From contig NZ_JAGGLI010000011.1 of assembly GCF_017874355.1 (NCBI RefSeq), positions 1 to 64,000 on the forward strand: a stretch of DNA of 64,000 bases, in the 5' to 3' direction. The notes beneath the pieces were generated by a model. The model was not told the DNA's origin, did not search any database, and was given only the letters and a program-made list of their open reading frames with translations. Both the position numbers and the translations under genes were made by a program. This stretch comes from Acetoanaerobium pronyense. GTDB taxonomy: Bacteria > Bacillota > Clostridia > Peptostreptococcales > Filifactoraceae. This document shows, one piece after another, positions 33,405 through 41,622 of the stretch (within the stretch, counting starts at the first letter, position 1; every line of letters starts with the position of its first letter).

Positions 33405-33790
33405 TATGCTACTAGTCCCCTCCACTCATAACAACTATGGATATACAAAGAATCTATATTTCCTTTGGAATAGTTTTTAATGGTGATTCCTCTTTCTATA
33501 GACTCTTCTTTTTGGATGTCGTAAGATATAGCCTTAACTATACTTGCTTTTTCATAATCATAATTAACAGATATGTTAAAAATATCATTAATGTAAAATA
33601 TATCATAAAGTAACTTACCTATAAAAGACTTGAATTCTTCATTTCTTTCTAAAAATCCGCTATCATGCCATATAAAATATATGTCCAGTTCGCTATCAAA
33701 ATCATAGCCAATATTTTCTATTAAATCTCCAAACTTTGAATGTTTTATTTTTTCAATACAATTTTCAATTAAATAATCATTGTTTTTCAT
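33404..33790 (-). CDS. Unknown middle protein of the HEPN / SecB-like operon
   Basis: A 128-residue acidic protein, MKNNDYLIENCIEKIKHSKFGDLIENIGYDFDSELDIYFIW, with a predicted alpha/beta pattern. The D-S-E-L-D-I-Y-F segment recalls the acidic strand of minimal nucleotidyltransferases, the usual partners of HEPN proteins, but the GSxxxG motif is absent. It overlaps both neighbours (14 bases with the HEPN gene, 3 with the SecB-like gene). By position it could be the antitoxin that the SecB-like chaperone handles. Family not recognised. Confidence 0.6.
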   Translation of the reverse strand: MKNNDYLIENCIEKIKHSKFGDLIENIGYDFDSELDIYFIWHDSGFLERNEEFKSFIGKLLYDIFYINDIFNISVNYDYEKASIVKAISYDIQKEESIERGITIKNYSKGNIDSLYIHSCYEWRGLVA

Positions 33791-34208
33791 GATTTTTTTC
33801 CCTCTCTACTAAATAATCAAGGATTTCTAATACCTCTTCATATTTATGCTTTAAATCATCTTTATAAGCTTTTTCCCCTATATAAATGCTTGAATAATCC
33901 CCGTTATTTCTTTTCTTCTTTAGATATGGTATTTTTGCTAAGGATTGTAAGCCTGCATAATTATGTTGGAGTAAATTTTGAGTAGTTACATGTTTCATGA
34001 GTTTATTGTGAGTATCATAATGTGTTTTTTTCTCATTATTATCACCGCTAATTCCAAACTTATCCAATAAAAAAAGAACCGTTTGATAAACACTATAGTA
34101 ATACCGACTTACTGCCAAGTCATAGTACTGTTTATTTTCAGCCCACTTCACACATTCCTTATTTTGAGTCGCTTTTTTAAGAAATACATCTCCATTTTGT
34201 AGCTTCAT
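33777..34208 (-). CDS. HEPN-domain protein (probable toxin)
   Basis: A 143-residue helical protein with the HEPN pattern: KWAENKQYYDLAVSRYYYSVYQTVLFLLDKFG in the first half (SRxYYS box), a histidine-rich helix (HYDTHNKLMKHV) and the KKKRNNGDYSS box in place of the usual R..ADY, followed by long helices. The catalytic R-x4-6-H motif of HEPN RNases is not clear. First gene of the operon; AAGCTACAAAAT context with a weak ribosome site. Confidence 0.7.
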   Translation of the reverse strand: MKLQNGDVFLKKATQNKECVKWAENKQYYDLAVSRYYYSVYQTVLFLLDKFGISGDNNEKKTHYDTHNKLMKHVTTQNLLQHNYAGLQSLAKIPYLKKKRNNGDYSSIYIGEKAYKDDLKHKYEEVLEILDYLVEREKNHEKQ

Positions 34209-34567
34209 GTTTTGCCTCTCAAGCTAAATATTATTGATTAAGATTATACCCTTTGATAATAAATATAAACTTATTGACTTATTGATTTTTATACCTGATT
34301 TTATAGTAAATTTTCTTTTTGGTCAATACTTTCAAAAAAATGTAAATTAAATTAATCAAAGGTAAAGCACTATATGTAGTTATATAGTAATATTTTTTAG
34401 CCAAAAGATACATCATGTAGAAATATATTATTTTTATTTCAGTTTACTCTGTTTCTAAAATAATGATATATGACTTTAAGCGTTTAGAAATTTAGATTCT
34501 ATAATTCTGTAACTGTAAAATAAAAATGAAGAAAAATACTCATAAATCCTTTGAATCTTCTTAGAAT
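34209..34567. other. AT-rich gap upstream of the HEPN operon
   Basis: No gene is convincing in these ~360 bases. The promoter of the HEPN operon must lie near 34220-34330, where several AT-rich -10-like sequences occur, but none has a clear -35 partner. The direct neighbour on the right is a decayed transposase. Confidence 0.5.
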
Positions 34568-35025
34568 ATGTACAGTAGATTACCGACAGAAGGGTTGCCT
34601 TTGAAAGGAATATTTATGTTTGCTGAAATTAAAAGACTTAGATATCTTAAATTGAAAAAGACCCAAGTTTCAAAAAACTGGAATTTGAAAGAATATGGGT
34701 ATTTAAAACTTTTAGATCTGTTAAAATCTAGTAAGTATGTCAAAATGTGGTTCTAGGTTTGCACGAAGGGTCATTCACACTATGGTCTTAATAATCATCA
34801 GCAAGAACAAAGATGGTTTTTCCAAGAATCCAGTTCTTGCGAGGTTACTATCTTCTAAAATGCCAGAACAAGCCTAAAATGGTGGTCTTAGGGGCCGTTA
34901 TGCATAAAGTTTGCAATATCGTGTTTGCCATCCTTCGTGATAAAAAAGAATTCCAAATTATTACAGAAGGAGGAACATCAAAAAAATTATTTAAAAGCGA
35001 GATGCGACATCGCTACATGATGTAA
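34568..35025 (+). pseudogene. Degenerate IS110-like transposase remnant
   Basis: Shifted frames on the plus strand resemble the C-terminal half of IS110/IS1111-type transposases. The best part (34813-35025) reads FLRGYYLLKCQNKPKMVVLGAVMHKVCNIVFAILRDKKEFQII, close to the usual NPVLxxYYxRLxxKGKPKxVALxAVMRKLLxIIFAxLR pattern. Stops and frame changes interrupt the rest. No inverted repeats were recognised. Confidence 0.55.
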
Positions 35026-35453
35026 TTCCATATTAAAATTTTCGTTTTTTTTTGACACCTATCAAAAGGCTTATTAAGGTTAACCTTTTTTAGCGCAGTA
35101 ATGATATCAAAAATTTTTTTTCACTATCGATATTTCTTAGATGTATTATATATATATATTTCTAAGTTAATCTATTCACTTTCATCTAACTAGTCATTTT
35201 TTTTTGAGCATACTAATTTCTTTAGCAGCTTTCCCCTTGCATTCCCCCCCTCATATGAGATTGTTATAAAAAATTCTTTTGAAGCTAGCAACATCCGGTC
35301 GGGGATTTCTGGAATAAATCGAATTTTTTTAGCCCGGGGGTACTCACTCAAAATAGACCCTAACTCCACAGTAATTTTAAAGGACCCTTACCCTCATGAA
35401 GTGGAATGTATGAGGTGTAAAGGTCCATATTTAGGAGGTAACTACCAAAAAAA
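35026..35453. other. Non-coding satellite DNA with T tracts and a hairpin
   Basis: No gene seen. There are several long T tracts (35047, 35109, 35200) and a GC-rich island at 35285-35345 with CATCCGGTCGGGG, weakly similar to the packaging-like box upstream of terS. An inverted repeat, 35382-35397 with 35409-35426 (GGACCCTTACCCTCAT / ATGAGGTGTAAAGGTCC), lies just after the 187-residue gene and can act as a terminator. Confidence 0.5.
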
Positions 35454-36017
35454 TCAGCTATTTAAGAGCTTTTCCTTCAATTTTCGCTTATTTTCAATGA
35501 TTTTTGCCTCTTCTAGCCTCTTTTTTAGCTCATTTTCAAGCTTTTGGGCTAAAATATCAGGGTTGAACTCAGGGAAGACGAGTAACCACTGCTCTAGGTT
35601 AAATATATCAGTGTGTAGAGAAGATTTAAGGCTTATTAGATGACTATGAGACCCCATTGCTAAACTTTCAATCTCTTTTACTGAATCATTAACGGCTTTC
35701 AGATCATCCAATACTCCAGTTAATCGCCTATACATTTCCTCATATCTCTTAGCTTTTAATATCTGAGCCTCTAGCATTTCTACTAGGTCAGGCACATATC
35801 CATGCTCCTTAATGAAGTCTTCAAGCTCTCTTTCCTTAGCTGCTAACCTATCTCTTAACTCCACAACAACACTTTGTATAGTTTCATCCAGTGGCTCACC
35901 GTTTGCCTTTGCCTCATTAAGTATTTTCATATTATCCATTATCTTACTGCTTATATCCTCTATCTCACTATTAAGGCTCTTCCTCTTATCTATAATCTCT
36001 TGTGTAGTTAGTTCCAT
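35454..36017 (-). CDS. Coiled-coil satellite protein (scaffold-like)
   Basis: Start at MELTTQEIIDKRKSLNSEIED, with GGAGTGTG upstream. About 187 residues, nearly all predicted helix with heptad patterns (ELRDRLAAKERELEDFIKEHG, LENELKKRLEEAKIIENKRKLKEKLL). It follows the satellite's ClpP-type protease by about 85 bases. In HK97-type phages such helical proteins or domains next to the protease serve as capsid scaffold. A role in forming or resizing the capsid is therefore a reasonable guess, but no family is recognised. Confidence 0.55.
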   Translation of the reverse strand: MELTTQEIIDKRKSLNSEIEDISSKIMDNMKILNEAKANGEPLDETIQSVVVELRDRLAAKERELEDFIKEHGYVPDLVEMLEAQILKAKRYEEMYRRLTGVLDDLKAVNDSVKEIESLAMGSHSHLISLKSSLHTDIFNLEQWLLVFPEFNPDILAQKLENELKKRLEEAKIIENKRKLKEKLLNS

Positions 36018-36101
36018 ATCACACACTCCTTTACATGGTTTATAGTTTGTTGTCTCCTAAATATTCAGGGACCCTTTAGACGATGGCGAAATATTTCCCC
36101 T

Positions 36102-36836
36102 TCATCTGGTGAATAGCTTTTTATTTTTATTGCAGCTCTTACTGAAATTATTCAATATGTTATTAGCTCCTGAACTATTGCTATACTTCTGCATTAGCTT
36201 AGCTACTACTTTACTTTCAGAGCTATTCATTGTGGCCACATCATAACTATTGTCTATCTCATCAGTACAACTGTTTGATGTTATTATCTGGTCACAGAAT
36301 CCTAAGTCTTTGGCCTCTTCTGCGGTTAACCATGTTTCACTTTCTATTAAGTTAATCAGCTCTTCGTCCGTCCCTTTGAATCTCTCTTTGTAGTTTTCTT
36401 TTAAGCTCTTATCCATCTGCTTTAAGTCATTACTCATCTTCTCATGGTCCTTAGCGTTACCGAATGTAAAGGTACTAGCGGAATGAATCATAAGCATTGA
36501 ATTAGAATACATTTTAATCTCATCCCCTGCCATGGCTATGATACTGCCACCGCTACCTGCTAATGAGTCTATTATCATTTCAATTCTTGCACTATGTGAT
36601 TTCAATAAATTACTTATGGCTATGGATGAGAATAAACATCCACCACCGCTGTTTATGTGTACTCTTATAGCTTTGGTGTCTATGTTATTCAGCTTTTCCC
36701 TAACATCCTTTACAGTTATCGTTTCACTATCCCCATCAAATACTGGATCTCCTATTCTCCCGTGGAGATACATTTCCGTAATATCATTGTTGCTCTCATT
36801 CCTAAACACTTTAAATTGTGTCTTTAAATGCTTCAT
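36102..36836 (-). CDS. ClpP-like capsid protease carried by the satellite
   Basis: Start at MKHLKTQFKVF, nine bases after GGGGG. About 244 residues: VHINSGGGCLFSSIAISNLL, DSLAGSGGSIIAMAGDEI with the catalytic serine, MLMIHSASTFTFGNAKDH with the catalytic histidine, then ESETWLTAEEAKDLGF. It is the same family as the prophage protease at 16674-17435 but clearly diverged. No capsid or portal gene accompanies it, so it presumably acts on a helper's capsid protein. It overlaps the RHH gene by 26 bases. Confidence 0.88.
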   Translation of the reverse strand: MKHLKTQFKVFRNESNNDITEMYLHGRIGDPVFDGDSETITVKDVREKLNNIDTKAIRVHINSGGGCLFSSIAISNLLKSHSARIEMIIDSLAGSGGSIIAMAGDEIKMYSNSMLMIHSASTFTFGNAKDHEKMSNDLKQMDKSLKENYKERFKGTDEELINLIESETWLTAEEAKDLGFCDQIITSNSCTDEIDNSYDVATMNSSESKVVAKLMQKYSNSSGANNILNNFSKSCNKNKKLFTR

Positions 36837-37014
36837 GTACTTCAACCCCCTGTGTTTTTATTTGATTCTTTAACGCGTCCCTGGTGAAGCTGCTTATAGT
36901 TACACTTGAGGTTTTATTACTCTTGTTTAAAGCCACAATGGTTTTACCTAAGCTTTCTATTAGCTCTTTGGGTAGCCTAACCGTTACCCTATAATCTAAC
37001 CCCACATAACTCAC
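36811..37014 (-). CDS. Ribbon-helix-helix-type small regulator
   Basis: Sixty-seven residues. YRVTVRLPKELIESLGKTIVALNKSNKTSSVTISSFTRDALKNQI fits a ribbon-helix-helix DNA-binding protein (strand VTVRLP, two helices). It precedes and overlaps the protease gene, so it may control the packaging genes. The AT-centred palindromes at 37126-37229 upstream are possible targets. Confidence 0.65.
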   Translation of the reverse strand: MSYVGLDYRVTVRLPKELIESLGKTIVALNKSNKTSSVTISSFTRDALKNQIKTQGVEVHEAFKDTI

Positions 37015-37085
37015 CCACTAGATTTAAAAACCTTATCTTTGTAATACAAAAATTATAATATACCTTCACATGTCATTTAGTGTCT

Positions 37086-37230
37086 TGTTTGATGAACTGA
37101 GTTCACTCCTGAATATCTATGACTAGGAAATATTCCCGACTCCCCTTTAAATCAACGGGCAAAATATATTGCTGGTTCAATACATGGGCAAAATATTCTG
37201 CTTATGTAACCGCGGAAAATTTTCCCTTCG
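37086..37230. repeat. Cluster of AT-centred palindromes in the satellite
   Basis: Four related motifs lie within 105 bases: GGAAATATTCCC at 37126, GGGCAAAATATATTGCT at 37158, GGGCAAAATATTCTGCT at 37186 and CGGAAAATTTTCCC at 37212. A fifth (GCGAAATATTTCCCC) is at 36087 and a sixth (AGGAAATATTCCT) near 44804. They precede the RHH gene, where a promoter is expected, and look like repeated operator sites. Confidence 0.4.
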
Positions 37231-37294
37231 TTGTGGCCTTATTTCAACTATTCCCTTCCTTAATCACAAAATACTTATCCAACAGGGGCACATA

Positions 37295-37549
37295 TTATTC
37301 ATTGTGCATAGTTGAGCTTAATTTCATTCTTATCTGGATTAACTCTACCGCCACAGCATTTAACTCTTTCTGTGCCTCTAACAGACCAGAAAAAGCAGCT
37401 TCAAATTCATCAGACAAAGGGTCTACCCTAGGGAAGAGGCCTCTATAACTTTCACACAAGTGTACAAAATAAAGTTTTCTTTCTTCTAATTTTTTTTCTC
37501 TTTCCTTTAAACTTTCTACAGAAGTATCTTTCAATTCTATTCTTTTCAT
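37295..37549 (-). CDS. Small coiled-coil satellite protein
   Basis: Eighty-four residues, MKRIELKDTSVESLKEREKKLEERKLYFVHLCESYRGLFPRVDPLSDEFEAAFSGLLEAQKELN; charged and helical. It has a GGGG-type ribosome site and lies between the primase and RHH genes, after one copy of the 127-bp repeat. Function unknown. Confidence 0.55.
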   Translation of the reverse strand: MKRIELKDTSVESLKEREKKLEERKLYFVHLCESYRGLFPRVDPLSDEFEAAFSGLLEAQKELNAVAVELIQIRMKLSSTMHNE

Positions 37550-37574
37550 TTTTTTTCACCCCTTAGTTAATTTC

Positions 37575-37701
37575 TTTGTGCAAAATGTTACTTTGTTATG
37601 TGTCCTTTTTATATATGCTCTATATTAAAACTTTACATATACTTTTCACATTTTGCACAAATCCTTATTTTTCAATACTTATAGACTTTAAGTTTTTTAA
37701 T
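37575..37701. repeat. 127-bp perfect direct repeat, copy next to the primase (possible origin)
   Basis: These 127 bases are identical to 43561-43687. The unit contains a 14-base inverted repeat (TTTGTGCAAAATGT at its left end, ACATTTTGCACAAA at 37648-37661) around an AT-rich centre. A further ACATTTTGC follows at 37703-37711. It lies directly downstream of the primase-helicase gene, the place of the origin in staphylococcal islands. Replication origin is the best guess. Confidence 0.7.
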
Positions 37702-37710
37702 CACATTTTG

Positions 37711-39903
37711 CTATTTTATGAAATCATCTGAATCTATTGTATAGTTCTTAACCACATTCTTTATTGTTTTTCCGTTAACTGTCCCTATTGGTGCCAGTAT
37801 GCCTTTACTTCGGAGTTCTGCAAAAAAATTCGTTTTATTTTCCGCCCCGTAACCATTTTCATAGCACCAAAATTGATATTTCTTATAAACTTCTTTAGCT
37901 GCAGTGTTTTTATCTTTTTCGTAAATCAAACATTCTGCTATAAAATTTCCAGTTTTGTCAGATTCCTTCCTATATTCTTCAGTAGCAACTAATACACTTT
38001 TGGGCGGGAAAATTCCTTCTTTTTTATACTTTTTCAACCCATCTACGCACCAATTTAATATTCCAGCTACATTTTCTGATTTTCTTAATCTCATTTTTAA
38101 ATTTCTGTCCTGTTCATGAGGTTCAAAGTGCCTATCAAAAGTAATTATGTTTATTCTCCCACTTGAAAAAACTGTTTCATCTGCTATTACTGGCAAATAA
38201 TTAGTCCCAATCAATAACTTAAACTCCGGTTTGAATTCAAATTCAGATTTGTGTAAAAATCTGGCTGTAATAGTGTCTGAAGCGATGAGACTTTTAAACA
38301 AAGCTGTATCAAAAATCATTCTTTTAGGGGGTTCAGGCATTTGAACCATTCTACACCCTTTTAGTCTAGCTATATCACCTGATGCCTGCCTAGAATCTGG
38401 GTTTTTTTTCTTCGCTAAAGTTTCAGGTTGTATCGTCATTGAGTATCCTTCGGAACCTCCTAAAACATATGATATAGTCTCCAATAAAGTAGATTTTCCA
38501 TTTCTAGTTTTTGGCCCATAGAGAATGTATGCTGTCTCATTGCTTGTGTCTCCAGTTAGACATAACCCTAAGATTTTTTGAAGATATAAAATTTTTTCTC
38601 TATCTGATAAGAGTATTTCATCGACAAATTTTTCAAATTCTAAACTTCTAATCCCAGGTCTATATTCTGCATTTGTTATTTTACTTAGTAAATCATCTGG
38701 AGAATGCTCATTAAACTCAAATGTCTCAAGATTTAATGTTCCATTTTGACAATTCAATAGATATGGATTTTTATTGAAATCTTCTGCTTTCATAAAATAC
38801 CTATCTTTTGCATCCTCTATCATTGATTTCCTGTATCTTATCTGCCCAAGTTTCAATATATGCTTTAGGTATATTTCTTTTATTTGATCATCGGTTATGT
38901 TTGCAGCATATATGATAAGTGCATCATATAGAGTTTTTGCCAGCTGTGACACTACCATACTCCCTTTATCTTCTTTCCATATCTTGCCATCGTATATATA
39001 CCATTCCTTGTCAGTAGAATTATATCTCGCTACGTCTTTGTATACATCCGCAAACAACTCTCCGTTACCTTTATCATTAAAACTATATCTTTCATAAGGT
39101 CTTAAATCTTTAAACTTTTCTAATAATGTGTTGGAAATTTCTTTCATCCCTCTAAATGGAGATCCCTTTTCATATTTCAAAGCCTGATTAACTATTACAT
39201 CAATTTCTCTATCCGACAAAGATACTTCGCATTTCTCATCATTGGCAATTTTCACTTTTTCTATAATAGCTTCATCAGAAAATCCTTTTGCTTGAAGACT
39301 ACAGGCATATCTGTAAAGAGTATCGTTCCTGGCCCCCACATCTATATGTTCACTCAGTTCAAATTTAGAACCTACATTTTTCTTATTTAAAAAAGCTATG
39401 ACTTTTTCATCTGCTTGGGCAATATCGCACTCATTAATCCATTCGTATGGAGCACCATTAATATCACTCCCAGGAGCTACTACATAGCCACCATCGCCTC
39501 TTACATCTACCCCCTCATATATATTAGCTCTATTTCGTATTTCTTCAGATATCCTATAATATAAGTGTAGGCCTCCACCCGCTGTCTTTGATGCTCTCGT
39601 TTCCGGTAGAGTCCCGTTTATATTCTCCCATTTCTCTAAGCTCTTAGCCCCATCTTTTCCGTTCTTAATATCTAAGTCTAATACTATTAAGCCTTCTCCT
39701 GTAAGTATTCCTATATTCAGATCTTTAGATTCGAACCATTCTTTTATTTTTGAATGCTCCCCTGTAGCTAATTTTTGCCAGTTTGAAATAGCTGGTTGTT
39801 TATCATTTTTTCTTAACGGAAATACTTTAAACCCTTCTTCAGCAAGAAATAAAGCACTATTAAGTTTTTCATCTCTCTGAATTTTTTCATTAATTAATCC
39901 CAT
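37711..39903 (-). CDS. P4-type primase-helicase of the satellite
   Basis: Start at MGLINEKIQRDEKLNSALFLAEE, six bases after AGGTG. About 730 residues. The N-terminus is a primase-polymerase domain with catalytic acids in GLIVLDLDIK (near residue 78) and the histidine in GGGLHLYYRI. The C-terminal half is a D5/P4-type SF3 helicase with Walker A YGPKTRNGKSTLLET and the PEPPKRMIFDTALFKSLIASD segment. It should start and drive replication of the excised element without helper enzymes. Confidence 0.92.
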   Translation of the reverse strand: MGLINEKIQRDEKLNSALFLAEEGFKVFPLRKNDKQPAISNWQKLATGEHSKIKEWFESKDLNIGILTGEGLIVLDLDIKNGKDGAKSLEKWENINGTLPETRASKTAGGGLHLYYRISEEIRNRANIYEGVDVRGDGGYVVAPGSDINGAPYEWINECDIAQADEKVIAFLNKKNVGSKFELSEHIDVGARNDTLYRYACSLQAKGFSDEAIIEKVKIANDEKCEVSLSDREIDVIVNQALKYEKGSPFRGMKEISNTLLEKFKDLRPYERYSFNDKGNGELFADVYKDVARYNSTDKEWYIYDGKIWKEDKGSMVVSQLAKTLYDALIIYAANITDDQIKEIYLKHILKLGQIRYRKSMIEDAKDRYFMKAEDFNKNPYLLNCQNGTLNLETFEFNEHSPDDLLSKITNAEYRPGIRSLEFEKFVDEILLSDREKILYLQKILGLCLTGDTSNETAYILYGPKTRNGKSTLLETISYVLGGSEGYSMTIQPETLAKKKNPDSRQASGDIARLKGCRMVQMPEPPKRMIFDTALFKSLIASDTITARFLHKSEFEFKPEFKLLIGTNYLPVIADETVFSSGRINIITFDRHFEPHEQDRNLKMRLRKSENVAGILNWCVDGLKKYKKEGIFPPKSVLVATEEYRKESDKTGNFIAECLIYEKDKNTAAKEVYKKYQFWCYENGYGAENKTNFFAELRSKGILAPIGTVNGKTIKNVVKNYTIDSDDFIK

Positions 39904-39982
39904 ATCCATCACCTAATTTCGGTCCCATATACCAGAAATTCTTTTTTCCTATCATTATTAGTTATCTCCTCAAATAATGTTT

Positions 39983-40168
39983 TTATAATTGTATGCCTTC
40001 TCTTACTGCTTCATCCAAAAACTTTTCTAGTTCCAATCGATGGATTCGGTTGTATCTCCCCACCTTAACTGCCTTAATATCCCCTTTTTTTATTAGTTCA
40101 TAAATTCTATTTTGTCCAATACCTGTATATTCAATAACTTCTTTTACTGTAAGTAAATATTTCTCCAT
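39983..40168 (-). CDS. Excisionase-like helix-turn-helix protein
   Basis: Sixty-one residues, MEKYLLTVKEVIEYTGIGQNRIYELIKKGDIKAVKVGRYNRIHRLELEKFLDEAV: the winged helix-turn-helix of the excisionase (MerR-like) family. It probably directs excision with the tyrosine integrase. It lies upstream of the primase gene, as in many integrative elements. Confidence 0.8.
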   Translation of the reverse strand: MEKYLLTVKEVIEYTGIGQNRIYELIKKGDIKAVKVGRYNRIHRLELEKFLDEAVREGIQL

Positions 40169-40248
40169 ACCTCATCACCTTTCTATATCAAACTCAAAGT
40201 ATGAGCATATTCAATATTAAGTCAAATTCAAAAACCTTAACTTAAGAC

Positions 40249-40539
40249 TTATTCTTCAAAAATTGAATTAATTTCTTCTTCTACTTTTAAGATATAATCA
40301 TAACTAATGCTTATAAAATCCATTATTTTTTTATGATCTAAAATCCAAAAGAATGATTTTTCACCTATTTCATTTGGTTTTGAAGGATTTGGAACCGTTG
40401 TTCCGTACTTAAAGGCCTCTGCAGGATTAAGTCTTTCATCTGAGCTATAATCAATTAGCAATTCGCTTAGTAACAGCTTACTTTTCTCAATATCCATTGT
40501 TAATGAACTTACTTTTTCCAATATATCGTTTTTATCCAC
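40249..40539 (-). CDS. Satellite protein, unknown
   Basis: Ninety-six residues, MDKNDILEKVSSLTMDIEKSKLLLSELLIDYSSDERLNPAEAFKYGTTVPNPSKPNEIGEKSFFWILDHKKIMDFISISYDYILKVEEEI. Helices flank a proline-rich loop. It resembles small proteins often found near excisionase genes in conjugative and phage-like elements, without a known role. Confidence 0.55.
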   Translation of the reverse strand: MDKNDILEKVSSLTMDIEKSKLLLSELLIDYSSDERLNPAEAFKYGTTVPNPSKPNEIGEKSFFWILDHKKIMDFISISYDYILKVEEEINSIFEE

Positions 40540-40646
40540 TTTTATATTCCCCTTTACTTTCGTATTAGTTTACTCATTTTAAAATTTTTTTTTAAATATT
40601 GAAAATTATAGTATTAAAAATTCAAGACTCTTTTATAGTCAGTTTT

Positions 40647-40835
40647 TTATTCCCCTTCTATATATTCTTTTAATTTTTTAGGGTTGATATAATAGGTCCA
40701 CCTGCTACTCTTTTCAGGGTGGTGCTGAACTGCAAAACCAAAAGGCAATCTCTGGTGTCTTAATCCAGCTCTTAAAAACTCTGCTGGCATCCCTAATAAT
40801 TTTGCAGCTTCCGGTACTGTAATCTTTTCTTTCAT
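40647..40835 (-). CDS. AlpA/excisionase-like helix-turn-helix protein
   Basis: Sixty-two residues with KITVPEAAKLLGMPAEFLRAGLRHQRLPFGFAVQHHPEKSSRWTYYINPKKLKEYIEGE, a helix-turn-helix plus beta wing of the excisionase/AlpA kind. The GGAGAG ribosome site precedes it. It may control excision or early transcription together with the second such gene at 39983. Confidence 0.7.
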   Translation of the reverse strand: MKEKITVPEAAKLLGMPAEFLRAGLRHQRLPFGFAVQHHPEKSSRWTYYINPKKLKEYIEGE

Positions 40836-40917
40836 CTGCTAATCTCTCCTCTCAAATAACTATTTTTTTCTAAATAAAGATTTTTTATTAGATATAAATA
40901 TAAACTTTTAAGCTTCC

Positions 40918-41100
40918 CTATTGGAGAAACTTGATTATCTTCTTATTTTCATAGTCAAATACCACACCTCTGTTAAATCCCATTCCATTTTTAATCCAGT
41001 GGTAATATTCCTCATCAGATTCGAAGTTTATGATTATTCTCTTTTCTCCACTCATAATTTCTATTCGACTTTTGTTATAGTTCCACACATCACCTATCAT
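40918..41100 (-). CDS. 60-residue protein shared with the prophage
   Basis: Near-identical in length and sequence to the prophage protein at 29874-30056 (49 of 60 residues; MIGDV, NKSRIEI, SGEKR, INFESDEEY, NGMGFNRGVVFDYEN all conserved). It lies in the corresponding early position, second after the repressor divide. The shared gene suggests descent from, or exchange with, a phage of the same group. Function unknown. Confidence 0.7.
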   Translation of the reverse strand: MIGDVWNYNKSRIEIMSGEKRIIINFESDEEYYHWIKNGMGFNRGVVFDYENKKIIKFLQ

Positions 41101-41236
41101 AATTGGTCCTCCATTTTTTATTTAAAGGTAGATAGATAGAATTTTAAAACATACTTGATTGTAAAGTTATATCCCATTAATCACTTTTGACACTTCGTAT
41201 AAATGTTATTTTATTTCATGCAACAATCTTCACTTA

Positions 41237-41431
41237 TTATTTTTCAAAAAATATGTCATCTACTGAACTCTCTAGGGCTTCTGAAATTTTTTTCATAGTT
41301 TCATAACTTGGGTTTATAATTCCTCTTTCAAAATCAGATATTGCTTGTGTACTTACCCCTATTTTTTTTGCCAGCTCCTTTTGACTCATTTCCTTTTTTA
41401 TTCGTGCTATTTTCAAATTTTTTCTTTTCAT
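41237..41431 (-). CDS. Cro-like XRE-family regulator of the satellite
   Basis: Sixty-four residues consisting of a single XRE helix-turn-helix (KIARIKKEMSQKELAKKIGVSTQAISDFERGIINPSYETMKKISEAL). GAGAGGTGATAT precedes the ATG. It is transcribed away from the repressor gene at 41623, forming the early arm of a phage-like switch. Confidence 0.8.
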   Translation of the reverse strand: MKRKNLKIARIKKEMSQKELAKKIGVSTQAISDFERGIINPSYETMKKISEALESSVDDIFFEK

Positions 41432-41553
41432 TTCCTATATCACCTCTCTTTTTAGATATATTTGTTTACTGTTTTATAAAAAAGCGTTATTTTTATTTAT
41501 GGTTAAACAATAACATATTCTTTTATTAATTTCAATACTTTTTATATCAAAAG

Positions 41554-41582
41554 TTGTGATTTTATTTTCGGTATGCTATAAT
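41554..41582 (+). promoter_or_regulatory. Promoter of the satellite repressor
   Basis: TTGTGA, a 17-bp gap and a perfect TATAAT lie 40 bases before the repressor start. The upstream region (41462-41550) must also hold the leftward early promoter. Confidence 0.7.
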
Positions 41583-41622
41583 TTAGTTATTAATATTTAC
41601 TATTTCAAAAGGAGGGATCATC

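Noticed and set aside
34813..35025. Intact 70-residue gene
   Set aside because: The sequence is recognisable as a piece of a transposase C-terminus and has no ribosome site, so it is treated as part of a pseudogene.
37119..37448. Plus-strand gene of 109 codons in the satellite
   Set aside because: It overlaps the palindrome cluster and runs opposite to the 84-residue gene; no ribosome site and low-complexity composition.
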